The notes under the pieces were generated by a model. It was not told the origin of the DNA. It was given only the letters and a program-made list of their open reading frames with translations, and ran no database searches. Both the position numbers and the translations under genes were made by a program. From positions 37,219,304 to 37,279,303 of the forward strand of contig NC_092671.1 in NCBI RefSeq assembly GCF_964355755.1: a stretch of DNA of 60,000 nt, given 5' to 3'. This DNA is from Antedon mediterranea (taxonomy: Eukaryota; Echinodermata; Crinoidea; Comatulida; Antedonidae). Numbering within the stretch: the stretch's first letter is position 1; the number at the start of each line of letters is the position of its first letter. Shown one piece after another: positions 9,690-21,500 of this stretch.

Positions 9690-10760
9690 CCCGTTGAATC
9701 TCAAATCATTAGGACTAGAAATTTGGCTTATCAATCAAATAAATACTTTCGTTCAAAATGAAACTCCAACCTCTAATCAAAAGATTGAACTCGAAAACGG
9801 ACCGTTTTTTTTAATTATGGTATTGATCAGTGGCTATAGAGGCGTAAAAACCCTCGGTCAATATCATGTAAAATGCACTGTGGAAGGGTCATTATTAAGA
9901 CTGCAAAATTGGGCTTATCAACAAATAAATACTTTCGTTCAAAATGTAAAATCAAGGCTGAAAAATTGGGCTTATCAACAACAAAATATTTTATTATTAG
10001 ACGCGATAACATCAAGGATAATCAGTATAATTATTAATATAGCCACTGTTACTAGTTTTATTCTACATGCTAAAGTAAATAAAAATCCACTAAAAAACAA
10101 GCAAGTCTGAATGTTATGCTTATTAGCCATGTTATGTTTGTTACTGTAGGCCTATGATTGTTTGCAATGTCCACATATTATTTCCGTGGGCATATCCATA
10201 GTGTATCACTCACAAAAAAGACGTGTGAGGTTCTTTCTTTAGATTTTGAAGAATGATTTGTGTTACAGGTTGACACAAGAGTCAAATGCTCAAGATATCG
10301 GCTAACGCCATGGGACCCTTGGCTTATCAATGAATAATAAATACAGTACTACTTTCGTTCAATTGAAATCGGAATCTGACCGTTTCATTAAATTGGGTGT
10401 GATTAGGCCTAAACATATAATAATTTATTAAAAAGGTACAATAAAAACAAATGCATCAGAGGCGTAAAGAACCCACGGTCAATATCATGTAAAATGTATA
10501 TGGTATAAGCACTGTGGAAGGGGTCATTATTATTAAACTGGAAAATTCGGCTTATCAACAAATAAATACTTTCGTTTAAAATGTAAAATAAGACTGCAAA
10601 ATTGGGCTTATCAACAAATAAATACTTTCGTTCAAAATGTAAAATAAGACTGTACAATTGGGCTTATCAACAAATAAAATCCTTTTTTTTTCAAAATGTA
10701 AAATTAAGACTGGAAAATTTGGCTTATAAACAAATAAATACTTTTTTTCAAAATGTAAGA
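9690..10760 (+). repeat. Region built from a 56-bp repeat and a longer companion unit
   Basis: A unit of about 56 bp containing gggcttatcaacaaataaat and actttcgttcaaaatgtaaa occurs at about 9,706, 9,899, 9,952, 10,310 (degenerate) and four times in tandem from about 10,545 to 10,755. A longer companion (agaggcgtaaa through gtcaatatcatgtaaaatg and gtggaagg) occurs at about 9,838 and 10,457, with a remnant at 11,041. The layout suggests duplication of a composite about 620 bp long. Open frames here follow the repeat. Confidence 0.75.
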
Positions 10761-10786
10761 AAACATTTTTTAAATATAATCCTTAT

Positions 10787-10936
10787 GCTCTGTCTATACT
10801 ATCAAACTAAATATGATGTGCCCATATTAAATAGACATGACGATGTCATATCACTACGATATTCGGGCATATCACTATCATATTTGGGCACATCACACTT
10901 TTTTTGTTAACTAGTTGGGACAGTGTAGACACAGAA
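10787..10936. mobile_element. MITE with gctctgtctacactatcaa-type termini
   Basis: The left end reads gctctgtctatactatcaaa and the right end is its imperfect complement (acagtgtagacacagaac). The interior shares gacatgacgatgtcatatca and gggcacatcacacttttttt with the copy at 18,253-18,386. It encodes nothing. Confidence 0.7.
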
Positions 10937-10937
10937 C

Positions 10938-11880
10938 TATGTGATCGAAACATAAGTCGGAATTGGACTGACGCGATTGATTTAATTGGGTATTTTTATT
11001 AATGTAATGATTCATTAAAAACTATAATACCGATACGCGTTTGGTATTGATCAATGGTGCAAAAACCCTGAGAAATAATGTTATAACGCGATTTGGTGAT
11101 AGCTTAGCAATAATACAACCCATATACTATTATAAATACCTATTACAAATCCATTCATATAACTTTTCATCGCGAACCGAATGTATAAATGTTATTTTAC
11201 AGACAGTAATTATATATTCAAAAGCCATATTATTATTACTGTATTATCAATACCTAAATGCGATAGTAATAACCACATAAACATACATTATTCCCAATAC
11301 AAGTTTGTGCGTTTAATTCTAGAAAGAAACGACTGTGCTGACAGGCCAATGACATAAATCACAAGTAAAGTCCCAATTGTTCACTTGCGTTTTGATTGGC
11401 CGACCTATTATATTAGATTAATGAAGACTGTTCTTACAACTGTCCAGTCAAAAAGTTACGCGGCGTTTTTTGTAAGAAATATTTCTTGTTTATTCTTTGT
11501 TTTTCGCCTATCCCAAGGTTAAGAGTGATTTAGAAAGATGTTATAGTTAGCATACGTTTTCTTTCGGCTCATTAAATTATGTAACATGTAACAGGTTTTC
11601 ACTGATAAAATAATTAATTCAACAAAAGTCACTTAGGATATTTTAACTTAATTTTAAATGCATATAGTATTATTTACATTATAAAATTGGTTCAACAGAA
11701 AGTATAAAAATACAAGGCTATTTAATTTTAATTTTGCTTACATTCCTTGGCATCTGAAACGAAGATATGTAATTAATTTTGTTGGTTTGTTATTTATACG
11801 ATGTGCATAGGGTTATGGTAGTTGGCGTGTGTGGCCGCACCGTCCCAGAATAAACATGTTTTAAACAGATAGTTTGTTTT
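10938..11880. other. Non-coding interval between module 0 insertions and module 1
   Basis: No supported gene. Short open frames lack protein-like composition. The stretch at 11,330-11,470 is less AT-rich than its surroundings but shows no recognisable element. Confidence 0.4.
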
Positions 11881-12223
11881 TGTTGGTTCTTGTATGGGGT
11901 TAACGGGGACTGAGATTATAATCCATATAATAATAATACAAATCCGTTTTTCCATTTTTAAAAAATATAATTTATTTAACTTAAATATAGCATTGTTAAT
12001 TTTATTTACAGTAATATAATAATTATTATGAGACCTATAAAAGTTTTTATTTCTGTTACCAGCGCGATTCACAGACAAAATAAACATGAATGTAGATTGT
12101 CAACACCATGTCTTCTTCGGTAGATTTTATAATAATAAGTAAAATAATTATAATCTTATTATTGGAGTAACATGTATATATGACAATTATACTTGTGTCA
12201 ATATTAATATTATTATGTAACTT
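11880..12223. repeat. Module 1, segment left of the 48-bp unit
   Basis: Collinear with 25,020-25,326 and 54,060-54,356: gagactgagattataatcca-type sequence, atttacagtaatataataat, ttctgttaccagcgcgattc and tattattggagtaacatgta. It lies downstream (3') of TRIM gene 1. No gene is seen. Confidence 0.8.
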
Positions 12224-12319
12224 CTTATTATAGAGAACCCTTGGGGACACCTTAAAGAACCAACAAGCGTTCTTATTATAGAGAACCCTTGGGGACACCT
12301 TAAAGAACCAACAAGCGTT
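12224..12319. repeat. 48-bp minisatellite, 2 units (module 1)
   Basis: Two perfect 48-bp units from cttattatagagaacccttg to aagaaccaacaagcgtt. The homologous site has one unit in module 2 (25,327-25,374) and forty in module 3 (54,357-56,277). Confidence 0.95.
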
Positions 12320-12929
12320 CTCTTTTAAAGAGGTGTCCTCTGAATAGTATTAAAATAGTAAACATATTATTACCCAATCGGTCGTTTTGCGGTAAAGTGT
12401 CTCCTTAATAGGGGGTCCTGTTTAGGGGGTCTCAAATGAGGGGTTGTACTGTAATTAAGAAACCTGTGTAAATTAAACAACAAATTCCACAGATCACAAA
12501 GTTACTGTATCGTGTTATCTGTATAACCTTTTATAATGTATTCCCAAACCCCTCCCCTCCACCCTCACATTAGAATACACAGTACGTAATAAAAGATATT
12601 AATTTGTACACTAAAATAAAAAAAAAATTTAAAGTAGAAATATTAAATATTAAACATCCAATTTTTATACACTATATTAAAATAAGGTCATGTGATTGTG
12701 TCTTACGTAGTTAAATGTAAAAACATACTTTTAATTAATTTTATAATTAAACAAAAATTAATATTTCAAAATATTAAGATAACAACAAAACATAAATACA
12801 CAACTTAAACAATTAAGACATAAATGGTAATAATTTAGTTCGTGTACACTTGCTTTAATAATGTGATTGTTCCTGATCTGTTCTGATTACGAACATTTAA
12901 CATAAATGTTTTCATGTTTTGTAATTATT
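12320..12929 (-). other. 3' flank of TRIM gene 1
   Basis: Shared with the other two TRIM copies. It includes a C-rich tract near 12,541-12,565 that is a pure poly-C run in modules 2 and 3. An attaaa on the minus strand at 12,854-12,859 is a candidate polyadenylation signal about 70 bp past the stop codon. The guanine-run segment at about 12,400-12,450 (agggggtcctgtttaggggg) resembles the edge of a MITE, and the 48-bp unit may belong to the same element. Confidence 0.5.
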
Positions 12930-15098
12930 TTAATAATTAAATATTTTTACATTGTTTGATCTGTGGTTTGCCACTACAGCTCTCCTTGGTCTTTCTGAGA
13001 TTGCAGCAATCCCTGCTGGAACATCCAACCCATCATCTTTGTTATCTATTCGTTTAATGAATTTACCATTTTGATCAAATAGTTGTAGTTTATGATTACT
13101 GGATACTATCATATTCCCATCCATATCTATTGTTATACCATGAGGACCCCACACTTTACCATCTTCTTTACTATAGCCTACAAGGATCTTTATCAGCTTA
13201 TCATTACCATCAAACATTTGTATTCTGCTATTTCCAAAATCAACAACAATCAAATGATCATCCTTTGTTACAGCAACATCTTCTGGTTTTTTCATTTGAC
13301 CGGCTTCACTACCTTCAGAACTTATCTTTCCCAGTAGAGTACCATCATCAATATTGAATTTAAACACACAGTGACATTCACGGTCTGCTACATATAACAT
13401 CCTGGTCTTTTGGTTTACTGTTACGCCCATTGGATCTTTTAATACTCCTTTACCAAAGGTTCGGATTTCATGATATTGATTATCACACATTACAACACAT
13501 TTACCTAAATAGTCACTATACACCATGTGACCATTGCCTATTTGATGCATTTTAATGACTTGTACATTTTGTGGTATTTGTATCTTAGAAACAAAACCAC
13601 CTGATTGATCAAACTTTATTAAATCTTTACTTCCGCTTGACACTAGCATACATCCATCAGTATTAAATACTACATCTGTCACTTTTTCTGTTTTATGATT
13701 TTCTTTATACTCTGATATGTTATCTATGGTATGTACAAGTCCAACTGGTTCCACCTTGATACTCACTGGTGAACCTATGACGTGCGACATATCTCCATCA
13801 GTGATATCCATGTGCCAGTCTCCTTCCAAATCACATCTACCTGTTACTGTGTACTCTCCCTTTCTGCGTGTTACTTCAGTGGCTGATTTCGCACCTAATG
13901 AGTTGCTTAGTGTGGCTGTTAATTTACCAACATCACTCTCTGCTAGACTTGATATTCTCACACTAAATGGCTGTCCTTTTGTGACTGAAATGTTCTCATC
14001 TTCTTTATTAACATTGTATATACCACCAACAGTGATAAGTTTACCAACACCTTCATGATTCATCAACTCAACCAGCTTTGGAGATGGAATAAACTTTGGT
14101 GTAATTCTTGTTTTAGCAAATGATTTATCCAATTCATCTGCTGCAGCGTCATTCCCAACTACAGTGATAGTTGTCTGGTATGATGCAAGGTTTTCTGTTT
14201 CTGTTGGTTTATTCATTGTTGTCTTGATTGATTCCATCAACGTGTTTACTTGTGTCAGTTTTGATTCAATACTTTTAACTTGACTATCAATCACTTTGCT
14301 TTGGTCTTTATAAATCTGTGTAAGATTTGCCATCATTATCTTCGTTTCTTCCTTCACCTTTCTGATAATTGTCTTCTCGTGAATCTCAATCGCTGTTCTG
14401 CTTAACTTCAAATTAGATTCAAACTCAGATCTGTCTTTAGTGATAACATCTAATCTCTCTTTTAGTTTTCTCTTAATTCCTTCAGCTGTCTTCATAGTTT
14501 CAGTAAAAGTTGTATTAATCTCATTCAGAGCTATCTTCATTGGGATCACCTCATGTTTATTTCTATAACAACGGACAATATGCTTGCAATCTTCACATGC
14601 AGGAAGTTTACATGTACGACAGTAATCTTCCAGTTTTTTATCAGGGTGATTTTGGCAGTTTTGTGAATCTTCACTTTGTTCTTCTATGTCTGTATCCAGT
14701 GTGTATAGTGAATGGTTCTCCAGCGTAGGGAACATCTTATGCTGTTGGATGCATTGTCGACACATATACATTTCACATTCAGAACAATAGTGCTGAGGTT
14801 GATTCGAACATCTTGAGCATGCTTCTGGTTTTTCATATTCAATCTTCTCAACGTATTCAACTAGGTAACTGATTGTTTCATTGCACTTCAAATGTTTCAA
14901 ATCACCATCTTTAAGATCGTACGTCTGACGGCATTTTGGACATTGTATCTTGCCGTGTCTTCTCATCAAGTCTTGCAGGCAGTTAAGACAGTAAGTGTGA
15001 AGACAGTTAAGCGCCTTTGGATCTGTGAATCTTTGTAGACAGATTGAACATTCCAGATCTCTTTTGTCAAAAAACTTCAATACTGTTTTAGCAGACAT
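12930..15098 (-). CDS. TRIM-NHL E3 ubiquitin ligase-like protein, copy 1 (722 aa)
   Basis: The coding region is one uninterrupted exon. Residues 17-56 form a C3HC4 RING (Cys17, 20, 32, His34, Cys37, 40, 53, 56). Two B-boxes follow at about 94-129 and 148-182 with their Cys/His ligands, then a coiled coil at about 190-310, a filamin-type Ig domain at about 345-450, and NHL repeats from about 455 to the C-terminus (e.g. PMGVTVNQKTRMLYVAD). This is the TRIM2/3/71 architecture; such proteins ubiquitinate targets or bind RNA or protein through the propeller. The start is firm: a splice acceptor (tattttacag) abuts the ATG, with a branch-point-like actaac 30 bp upstream (15,123-15,128), so the 5'UTR lies in another exon. 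A candidate donor (GAAG then gtaggc) at 15,656 would give an intron of about 558 bp. The orthologous vertebrate gene cannot be named from this. Copies 2 and 3 differ by about 46 and 62 residues. Confidence 0.95.
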   Translation of the reverse strand: MSAKTVLKFFDKRDLECSICLQRFTDPKALNCLHTYCLNCLQDLMRRHGKIQCPKCRQTYDLKDGDLKHLKCNETISYLVEYVEKIEYEKPEACSRCSNQPQHYCSECEMYMCRQCIQQHKMFPTLENHSLYTLDTDIEEQSEDSQNCQNHPDKKLEDYCRTCKLPACEDCKHIVRCYRNKHEVIPMKIALNEINTTFTETMKTAEGIKRKLKERLDVITKDRSEFESNLKLSRTAIEIHEKTIIRKVKEETKIMMANLTQIYKDQSKVIDSQVKSIESKLTQVNTLMESIKTTMNKPTETENLASYQTTITVVGNDAAADELDKSFAKTRITPKFIPSPKLVELMNHEGVGKLITVGGIYNVNKEDENISVTKGQPFSVRISSLAESDVGKLTATLSNSLGAKSATEVTRRKGEYTVTGRCDLEGDWHMDITDGDMSHVIGSPVSIKVEPVGLVHTIDNISEYKENHKTEKVTDVVFNTDGCMLVSSGSKDLIKFDQSGGFVSKIQIPQNVQVIKMHQIGNGHMVYSDYLGKCVVMCDNQYHEIRTFGKGVLKDPMGVTVNQKTRMLYVADRECHCVFKFNIDDGTLLGKISSEGSEAGQMKKPEDVAVTKDDHLIVVDFGNSRIQMFDGNDKLIKILVGYSKEDGKVWGPHGITIDMDGNMIVSSNHKLQLFDQNGKFIKRIDNKDDGLDVPAGIAAISERPRRAVVANHRSNNVKIFNY

Positions 15099-15128
15099 CT
15101 GTAAAATACAATATTTTTTTCAGTTAGT
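15099..15128 (-). promoter_or_regulatory. Splice acceptor and branch point before TRIM copy 1 start codon
   Basis: Read on the minus strand: actaac, then an A/T-rich tract, then tattttacag directly joined to ATG. The same arrangement is kept at 28,132-28,166 and 59,052-59,081, supporting a real 5'UTR intron in all three genes. Confidence 0.7.
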
Positions 15129-16560
15129 GTATACTATAAGATGTATTCCAGAAGGAAGGTAAGGGTGTGAGGATGATCAACATAACCCTATTGTCGGCTT
15201 TGAATGGATGGTTTAGGAAATAAAATAGGAAAATGGTTTCCTAAAAATTTCTACTATTAAAAAGAAGAGCAACCAACATAAAGTACGGTAACGGTATCCT
15301 CTGTCAATTTACGAAAACAAAAATTTAAAACCATCATCGCTATAATAATACAAAGATCAACAAATATATAATAATCAATGTTTATGAGTTAAATTGGGTA
15401 ATTTTTAATGATTTTAAAAATTGAGGCGGAGCCAAGATGATTCTGTCACGAATACAACATTCGTTATTTGCTTTATAGCCGTCACACATTGTTTGACAAC
15501 TTTTATTCAATTTCATGTATTGTAAATGGCGACACCACGCAGTAGATATCAAGTCGGATGTCACAAATATAACCCAACCTATCGTATCGAATACAACAAT
15601 CGTATAAAAATGTTTACATATAGCTAAGAATAGTGGCCTACAATAGTAGGGCCTACCTTCAATCGTTAAAATGAGAAAAAATAATACATGGCTGGATACA
15701 AATTATATTCCATATAGGTTTTAATACAAATTGTATATAGAACCTTATTTTTATTATAGAAAAAGTTATTCCTTACTTTGAAAGTGTTGTAAACTATAAA
15801 TATTCAGACGGACCTTCTACTTGTGTTCCTGTTGTCTGTTGTGTATTAGCCAATGTACCTTCTGGCCTTCAAATATTGTTATTGAACGTTCTTTCATCTA
15901 GTAGACTGGAGATGTGAACCGTCTACTTGTGTTCAGTTGAATGTGTGTAGGCGTAGGTTATTCTCTGCTGTTAAGGGTGTATTGCACAATTCAAGGTACC
16001 AAGTTCACTGAAAAGTACACATATCTTGATAATATAACATTTGTATTTAGAAAATCAGGGTAGTAAATTAATAAAAAGCAAACTTCTTTGTTTGCTCTTT
16101 TACGTAATTGTGCAATAGAGGTAAACAAAAGTCCGTTTACATAAGATAGTGTTAACAATAATTATTTAATATTAACGTTATATTTTTACACACGAAAGAC
16201 CATTTTGAGAAGTTGACTCAAACTTAATGAATAGGCCTATACTTTATATAATTTCTTATGCGGATTTTAATCCTAAGTTATTAATAAAAGTTAATGAGTG
16301 CCTGGTCCTCGAAAGACAATATGGGTTATAATGTTATTGTTTTAATACGTTTTAATTATTAAATACGGTTTGTCAATGTTTACACAAATTAACTTGGAAA
16401 AAATAGGCCCTTTAATTTGAATTCATGAGCAATTTGTAACTATAATTAAAATTGGGAAAATCCAGTGTTCTGGTTAGACTTGCTTTATGTATTTGTGTTT
16501 GCCAGTTACGCTTAGCAACTAGATAAAAAAAGCACCGTCATCAAAATGTGTTATCAAAGT
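15129..16560. repeat. Upstream block of TRIM gene 1 (module 1)
   Basis: Nearly identical to 59,082-60,000 over its first 930 bp and similar to 28,167-28,684 and 1-628. It contains the candidate 5'UTR donor at 15,656 and the ggcgacaccacgc segment near 15,527-15,540, which is conserved in all copies and could mark the promoter or first exon. A 60-codon minus-strand open frame at 15,382-15,564 recurs in copy 3 but is broken in copy 2, so I do not call it a gene. Confidence 0.7.
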
Positions 16561-16625
16561 GTATTGATTAAATTGTGTAGGCCAATATATTTATCATGTA
16601 CCCAGGTCATGGATTTATTAATAAC
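16561..16625 (+). repeat. Single degenerate unit of the 50/54-bp minisatellite
   Basis: The sequence ggccaatatatttatcatgt followed by acccaggtcatggatttatt is one diverged unit at the site where module 0 holds the expanded array. Confidence 0.8.
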
Positions 16626-18086
16626 TTTTTATTTGTATTTCAATCAAAAAAAGTTAACTAAATGAAGTATAGTAAGCCTATGTTGCATAAAACAAGAATA
16701 AGGCTATTGAATCAATGAATGTTTGGTTCAAACTATGTCCTTGGAACAATGATATTTCTTGCTACTGGTTGCATGATTTATTACAGTATTTTTTCTGCAC
16801 TTTTTTTCAATTGTAAAACCAATCTTTCAATTTACACAAACAATTAACTCGTTGAATGAGGTTAACGTTCATGATATGTTTTATAACAGTACACCTAAAC
16901 TAAAGTAAATTCAAATTCATTGCAAATGGCGAGCATGCGCGGAATCACGCATTACCAACAATCATTTATTTTGAATGAAGTGAAAATTGAAAAAGCTAAA
17001 ACTTCAATCTGGTTTTCTAACACACCTAAACAAAGTTTAAATTCAAATTTATGTCAATGGCGAGCATGCACAGTAATATACAGCGCAATCACGCATTACC
17101 AACAATCACTTATTTTGAATTGAAAAAGCTAAAACTTTAATCATTAAAATAATACATACAGTAGTAGTAGTACATATGAACGATACAACATCAACCAATC
17201 AAATGACAGACATGCATAGGTGTGCCCTGTAGGCATAATACAACAAATTGTATAAAACCTCATTTTTACAACATAATAATTGTAGAGAAAGTATACTAAT
17301 ACATTGAAAATGTCGCAGACGTCTTTCTTTTTTAATGTTGACTGAAAATATTCAGGCAAACCTTCTACGTGTGTTCCCGTCTGATGTGTGTTCCCGTCTG
17401 ATGTGTGTTCCCGTCTGATGTGTGTTAGCCAAATATACTGTACCTTGGTCTCCTTCAACTATTTTTATTCAACGTTGCTATATAGGTGTATATCTTCTGC
17501 GATCAGTTGAATATGTGAAGGATATTTTCTGATAATACGTCTGTTAAAAGGTGTATTGCACAATGTAAGGTACCAAGTTCACTGCAATGTACATATATAT
17601 ATAACAACGTTGTATTTGGATAACCAGGGTAGTAGGATACTGTAGTATTAAGAACTTTGTACTTTTGAGTAAATTTTAATTTAATAAGTAAATATAGGTA
17701 GACAAGCCGGTTGAACGTTGTGTTAGATAGTATTAACCATTTTGATATAAAATTGGCATTTTTACACAAGAGTATTCCCAATATTAAAAGTTGACTCGAA
17801 CTTTTTTAACACACTTATATATTATAATTTATGATATTATTCCCTTTTATGTTCATTTCAATCTTGAGTTTAAAATATTCAAACTTGTGTACTCTTAAGC
17901 AGAGTTTAATGAGTGTCTCGTCCTCAAGAGATAATATGGGTGATACCGTTATGATATTAATATAAATATTTTTTTTAATTAAATGTGTGTCAGTTGGGCC
18001 TACTTTGAATTCATGATCATTAGGCAATAGCAATAACTAATTTTTTAATTGGGAAAATTCAGGGAACTTTCTGCAATTTTCTACAG
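16626..18086. repeat. Module 1 segment homologous to module 0 (5,546 onward)
   Basis: It includes a local duplication of about 130 bp (16,885-16,985 repeated at 17,020-17,125, both with atggcgagcatgc and cacgcattaccaacaatca) and a 17-bp unit, gtgttcccgtctgatgt, present three times in tandem at about 17,375-17,425 but once in module 0. No convincing coding sequence before 18,087. Confidence 0.7.
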
Positions 18087-18143
18087 CTGTTCTTGCTGAA
18101 GGCAAAGAATATAATGAAGAAGTGGTATTACCAAAAGCACAAG
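18087..18143 (+). CDS. Orphan internal exon candidate (57 bp)
   Basis: Preceded by the acceptor ttttctacag and followed by the strong donor aag|gtaagt (18,144). Between them, one frame reads VLAEGKEYNEEVVLPKAQ, entering with two bases of a split codon and leaving with one. Composition is protein-like and unlike the surrounding AT-rich DNA. The next downstream exon-like piece on this strand (24,590-24,666) is phase-compatible, which would put the 42-bp array inside the intron. The family is not recognised, and no upstream exon was found. Confidence 0.35.
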
Positions 18144-18252
18144 GTAAGTGGTTTAGGATTATATCAACAATTATGGGATTCATTTTCAGTCACAGAGAAA
18201 TTATAAATAGCCCCCCGTAATATTTTGGAAATGAATGAAAATCTGTAATGCT

Positions 18253-18386
18253 CTCTGTCTACACTATCAATTTATGTGACAAAAAAAATGTGAAGTGCAC
18301 GTTATATGGACATGATGTCATATCACTACCATGTTTGGGCACATCACACTTTTTTTTGTCAAGCTAGTTTGATAGTGTAGACAGAG
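18253..18386. mobile_element. MITE with 18-bp perfect terminal inverted repeats
   Basis: The ends ctctgtctacactatcaa (18,253-18,270) and ttgatagtgtagacagag (18,369-18,386) are exact complements. The interior is shared with 10,787-10,936. The right end abuts a tRNA-derived SINE piece. Confidence 0.85.
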
Positions 18387-18394
18387 CTTTGGAG

Positions 18395-18485
18395 TAAGAG
18401 AAAACCACCACTTAGATTCAAACCCGGAATCTTCTGCTTGTATGCGGACACCCTAACCATTAGACCACTGGACTTTCATGTTGTG
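18395..18485 (-). mobile_element. tRNA-derived SINE head
   Basis: On the minus strand, A-box-like agtggtctaatggttaggg (18,451-18,469) and B-box-like gggtttgaatc (18,415-18,425) are spaced as in a tRNA gene, but pairing for a full cloverleaf is not kept. It is a second copy of the composite at 6,474-6,590. Confidence 0.7.
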
Positions 18486-18531
18486 GTTCAAATTTGATTG
18501 CATAGAGTATGGCGATGGCACGTCAGGACGG

Positions 18532-21500
18532 ACATAATGTCAAGTAGACTTCGCTCGAGTTAACTTTACACATCGCTCTGACATCGCTCGAATTGAGTTT
18601 ATACATCGCTCGTGTTATGTTGACATCGATCGAGTTGAGTTTATACATCGCTCGTGTTATGGTGACATTGGTCGAGTTGAGTTTATACATCGCTCGTGTT
18701 ATGTTGACATTGGTCGAGTTGAGTTTACACATCGCTCGTGTTATGTTGACATCGATCGAGTTGAGTATGCACATCGCTCGTGTTATGGTGACATTGGTCG
18801 AGTTGAGTTTACACATCGCTCGTGTTATGTTGACATCGATCGAGTTGAGTATGCACATCGCTCGTGTTATGGAGACATCGCTCGAGTTAACTTTACACAT
18901 CGCTCGTGTTATGGAGACATCGCTCGAGTTAACTTTACACATCGCTCGTGTTATGGCGACATCGCTCGAGTTGAGTTTATACATCGCTCGTGTTATGTTC
19001 ACATCGCTCGAGTTAAATTTACACATCGCTCGTGTTATGTTGACATCGCTCGAGTTAACTTTACACATCGCTCGTGTTATGTTGACATCGCTCGTGTTGA
19101 GTTTACACATCGCTCGTGTTATGTTGACATCGATCGAGTTAAGTATACACATCGCTCGTCTTATGTTGACATCGTTCGAGTTGAATTTACATCGCTCGTG
19201 TTATGGAGACATCGCTCGAGTTGAGTTTACACATCGCTCGTGTTATGTTGACATCGCTCGAGTTGAGTTTATACACATCGCTCGTGTTATGGTGACATCG
19301 CTCGTGTGAGTTTACACATCGCTCTTGATATGGTGACACCGCTCGAGTTGAGTTTACACATCGCTCGTGTTATGGAGACATCGCTCGAATTGAGTTTATA
19401 CATCGCTCGTGTTATGTTCACATCGCTCGAGTTGAGTTTACACATCGCTCGTGTTATGGTAACATCGCTCGAGTTGAGTATACACATCGCTCGTGTTATG
19501 TTGACATCGCTCGAGTTGAGTTTACACATCGCTCGTGTTATGTTGACATCGATCGAGTTGAGTATACACATCGCTCGTGTTATGGAGGCATCGCTCGAGT
19601 TGAGTTTACACATCGCTCGTGTTATGTTGACATCGATCGAGTTGAGTTTACACATCGCTCGTGTTATGTTGACATCGCTCGAGTTGAGTTTACACATCGC
19701 TTGTGTTATGTTGAAATAGCTCGTGTTGAGTTTACACATCGCTCGTGTTATGTTGACATCGATCGAGTTAAGTATACACATCGCTCGTGTTATGTTGACA
19801 TCGTTCGAGTTGAATTTACATCGCTCGTGTTATGGAGACATCGCTCGAGTTGAGTTTACACATCGCTCGTGTTATGGTGACATCGCTCAAGTTGAGTTTA
19901 TACACATCGCTCGTGTTATGGTGACATCGCTCGTGTGAGTTTACACATCGCTCGTGTTATGGTGACATCGCTCGAGTTGAGTTTACACATCGCTCTTGAT
20001 ATGGTGACACCGCTCGAGTTGAGTTTACACATCGCTCGTGTTATGGAGACATCGCTCGAGTTGAGTTTATACATCGCTCGTGTTATGTTGACATCGCTCG
20101 TGTTGAGTTTACACATCGCTCGTGTTATGGAGACATCGCTCGAGTTGAGTTTATACATCGCTCGTGTTATGTTCACATCGCTCGAGTTGAGTATACACAT
20201 CGCTCGTGTTATGTTGACATCGATCGAGTTGAGTATACACATCGCTCGTGTTATGGAGGCATCGCTCGAGTTAACTTTACACATCGCTTGTGTTATGTTG
20301 AAATAGCTCGTGTTGAGTTTACACATCGCTCGTGTTATGTTCACATCGATCGAGTTAAGTATACACATCGCTCGTGTTATGTTGACATCGCTCGAGTTGA
20401 ATTTACACATCGCTCGTGTTATGGAGACATCGCTCGAGTTGAGTTTACACATCGCTCGTGTTATGTTGACATCGCTCGAGTTGAATTTACACATCGCTCG
20501 TGTTATGGAGACATCGCTCGTGTTGAGTATACACATCGCTCGTGTTATGGAGACATCGCTCGAGTTAACTTTACACATCGCTCGTGTTATGGTGACATCG
20601 CTCGAGTTGAGTATACACATCGCTCGTGTTATGTTGACATCGATCGAGTATACACATCGCTCGTGTTATGTTGACATCGCTCGAGTTGAATTTACACATC
20701 GTTCATGTTATGGTAACATCGCTCGAGTTGAGTTTATACACATCGCTCGTGTTATGGTGACATCGCTCGAGTTGAATTTACACATCGCTCATGTTATGGT
20801 AACATCGCTCGAGTTGAGTTTATACACATCGCTCGTGTTATGGTGACATCGCTCGAGTTGAGTTTACACATCGCTCGTGTTATGGTGACATCGCTCAAGT
20901 TGAGTTTATACACATCGCTCGTGTTATGGTGACATCGCTCGTGTGAGTTTACACATCGCTCGTGTTATGGTGACATCGCTCGAGTTGAGTTTACACATCG
21001 CTCTTGATATGGTGACACCGCTCGAGTTGAGTTTACACATCGCTCGTGTTATGGAGACATCGCTCGAGTTGAGTTTATACATCGCTCGTGTTATGTTGAC
21101 ATCGCTCGTGTTGAGTTTACACATCGCTCGTGTTATGGAGACATCGCTCGAGTTGAGTTTATACATCGCTCGTGTTATGTTCACATCGCTCGAGTTGAGT
21201 ATACACATCGCTCGTGTTATGTTGACATCGATCGAGTTGAGTATACACATCGCTCGTGTTATGGAGGCATCGCTCGAGTTAACTTTACACATCGCTTGTG
21301 TTATGTTGAAATAGCTCGTGTTGAGTTTACACATCGCTCGTGTTATGTTCACATCGATCGAGTTAAGTATACACATCGCTCGTGTTATGTTGACATCGCT
21401 CGAGTTGAATTTACACATCGCTCGTGTTATGGAGACATCGCTCGAGTTGAGTTTACACATCGCTCGTGTTATGTTGACATCGCTCGAGTTGAATTTACAC

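Noticed and set aside
18395-18485. Functional tRNA gene
   Set aside because: A- and B-box-like motifs are present, but acceptor-stem pairing and a clean cloverleaf are not; the piece is repeated and joined to a MITE, so a SINE is the better reading.
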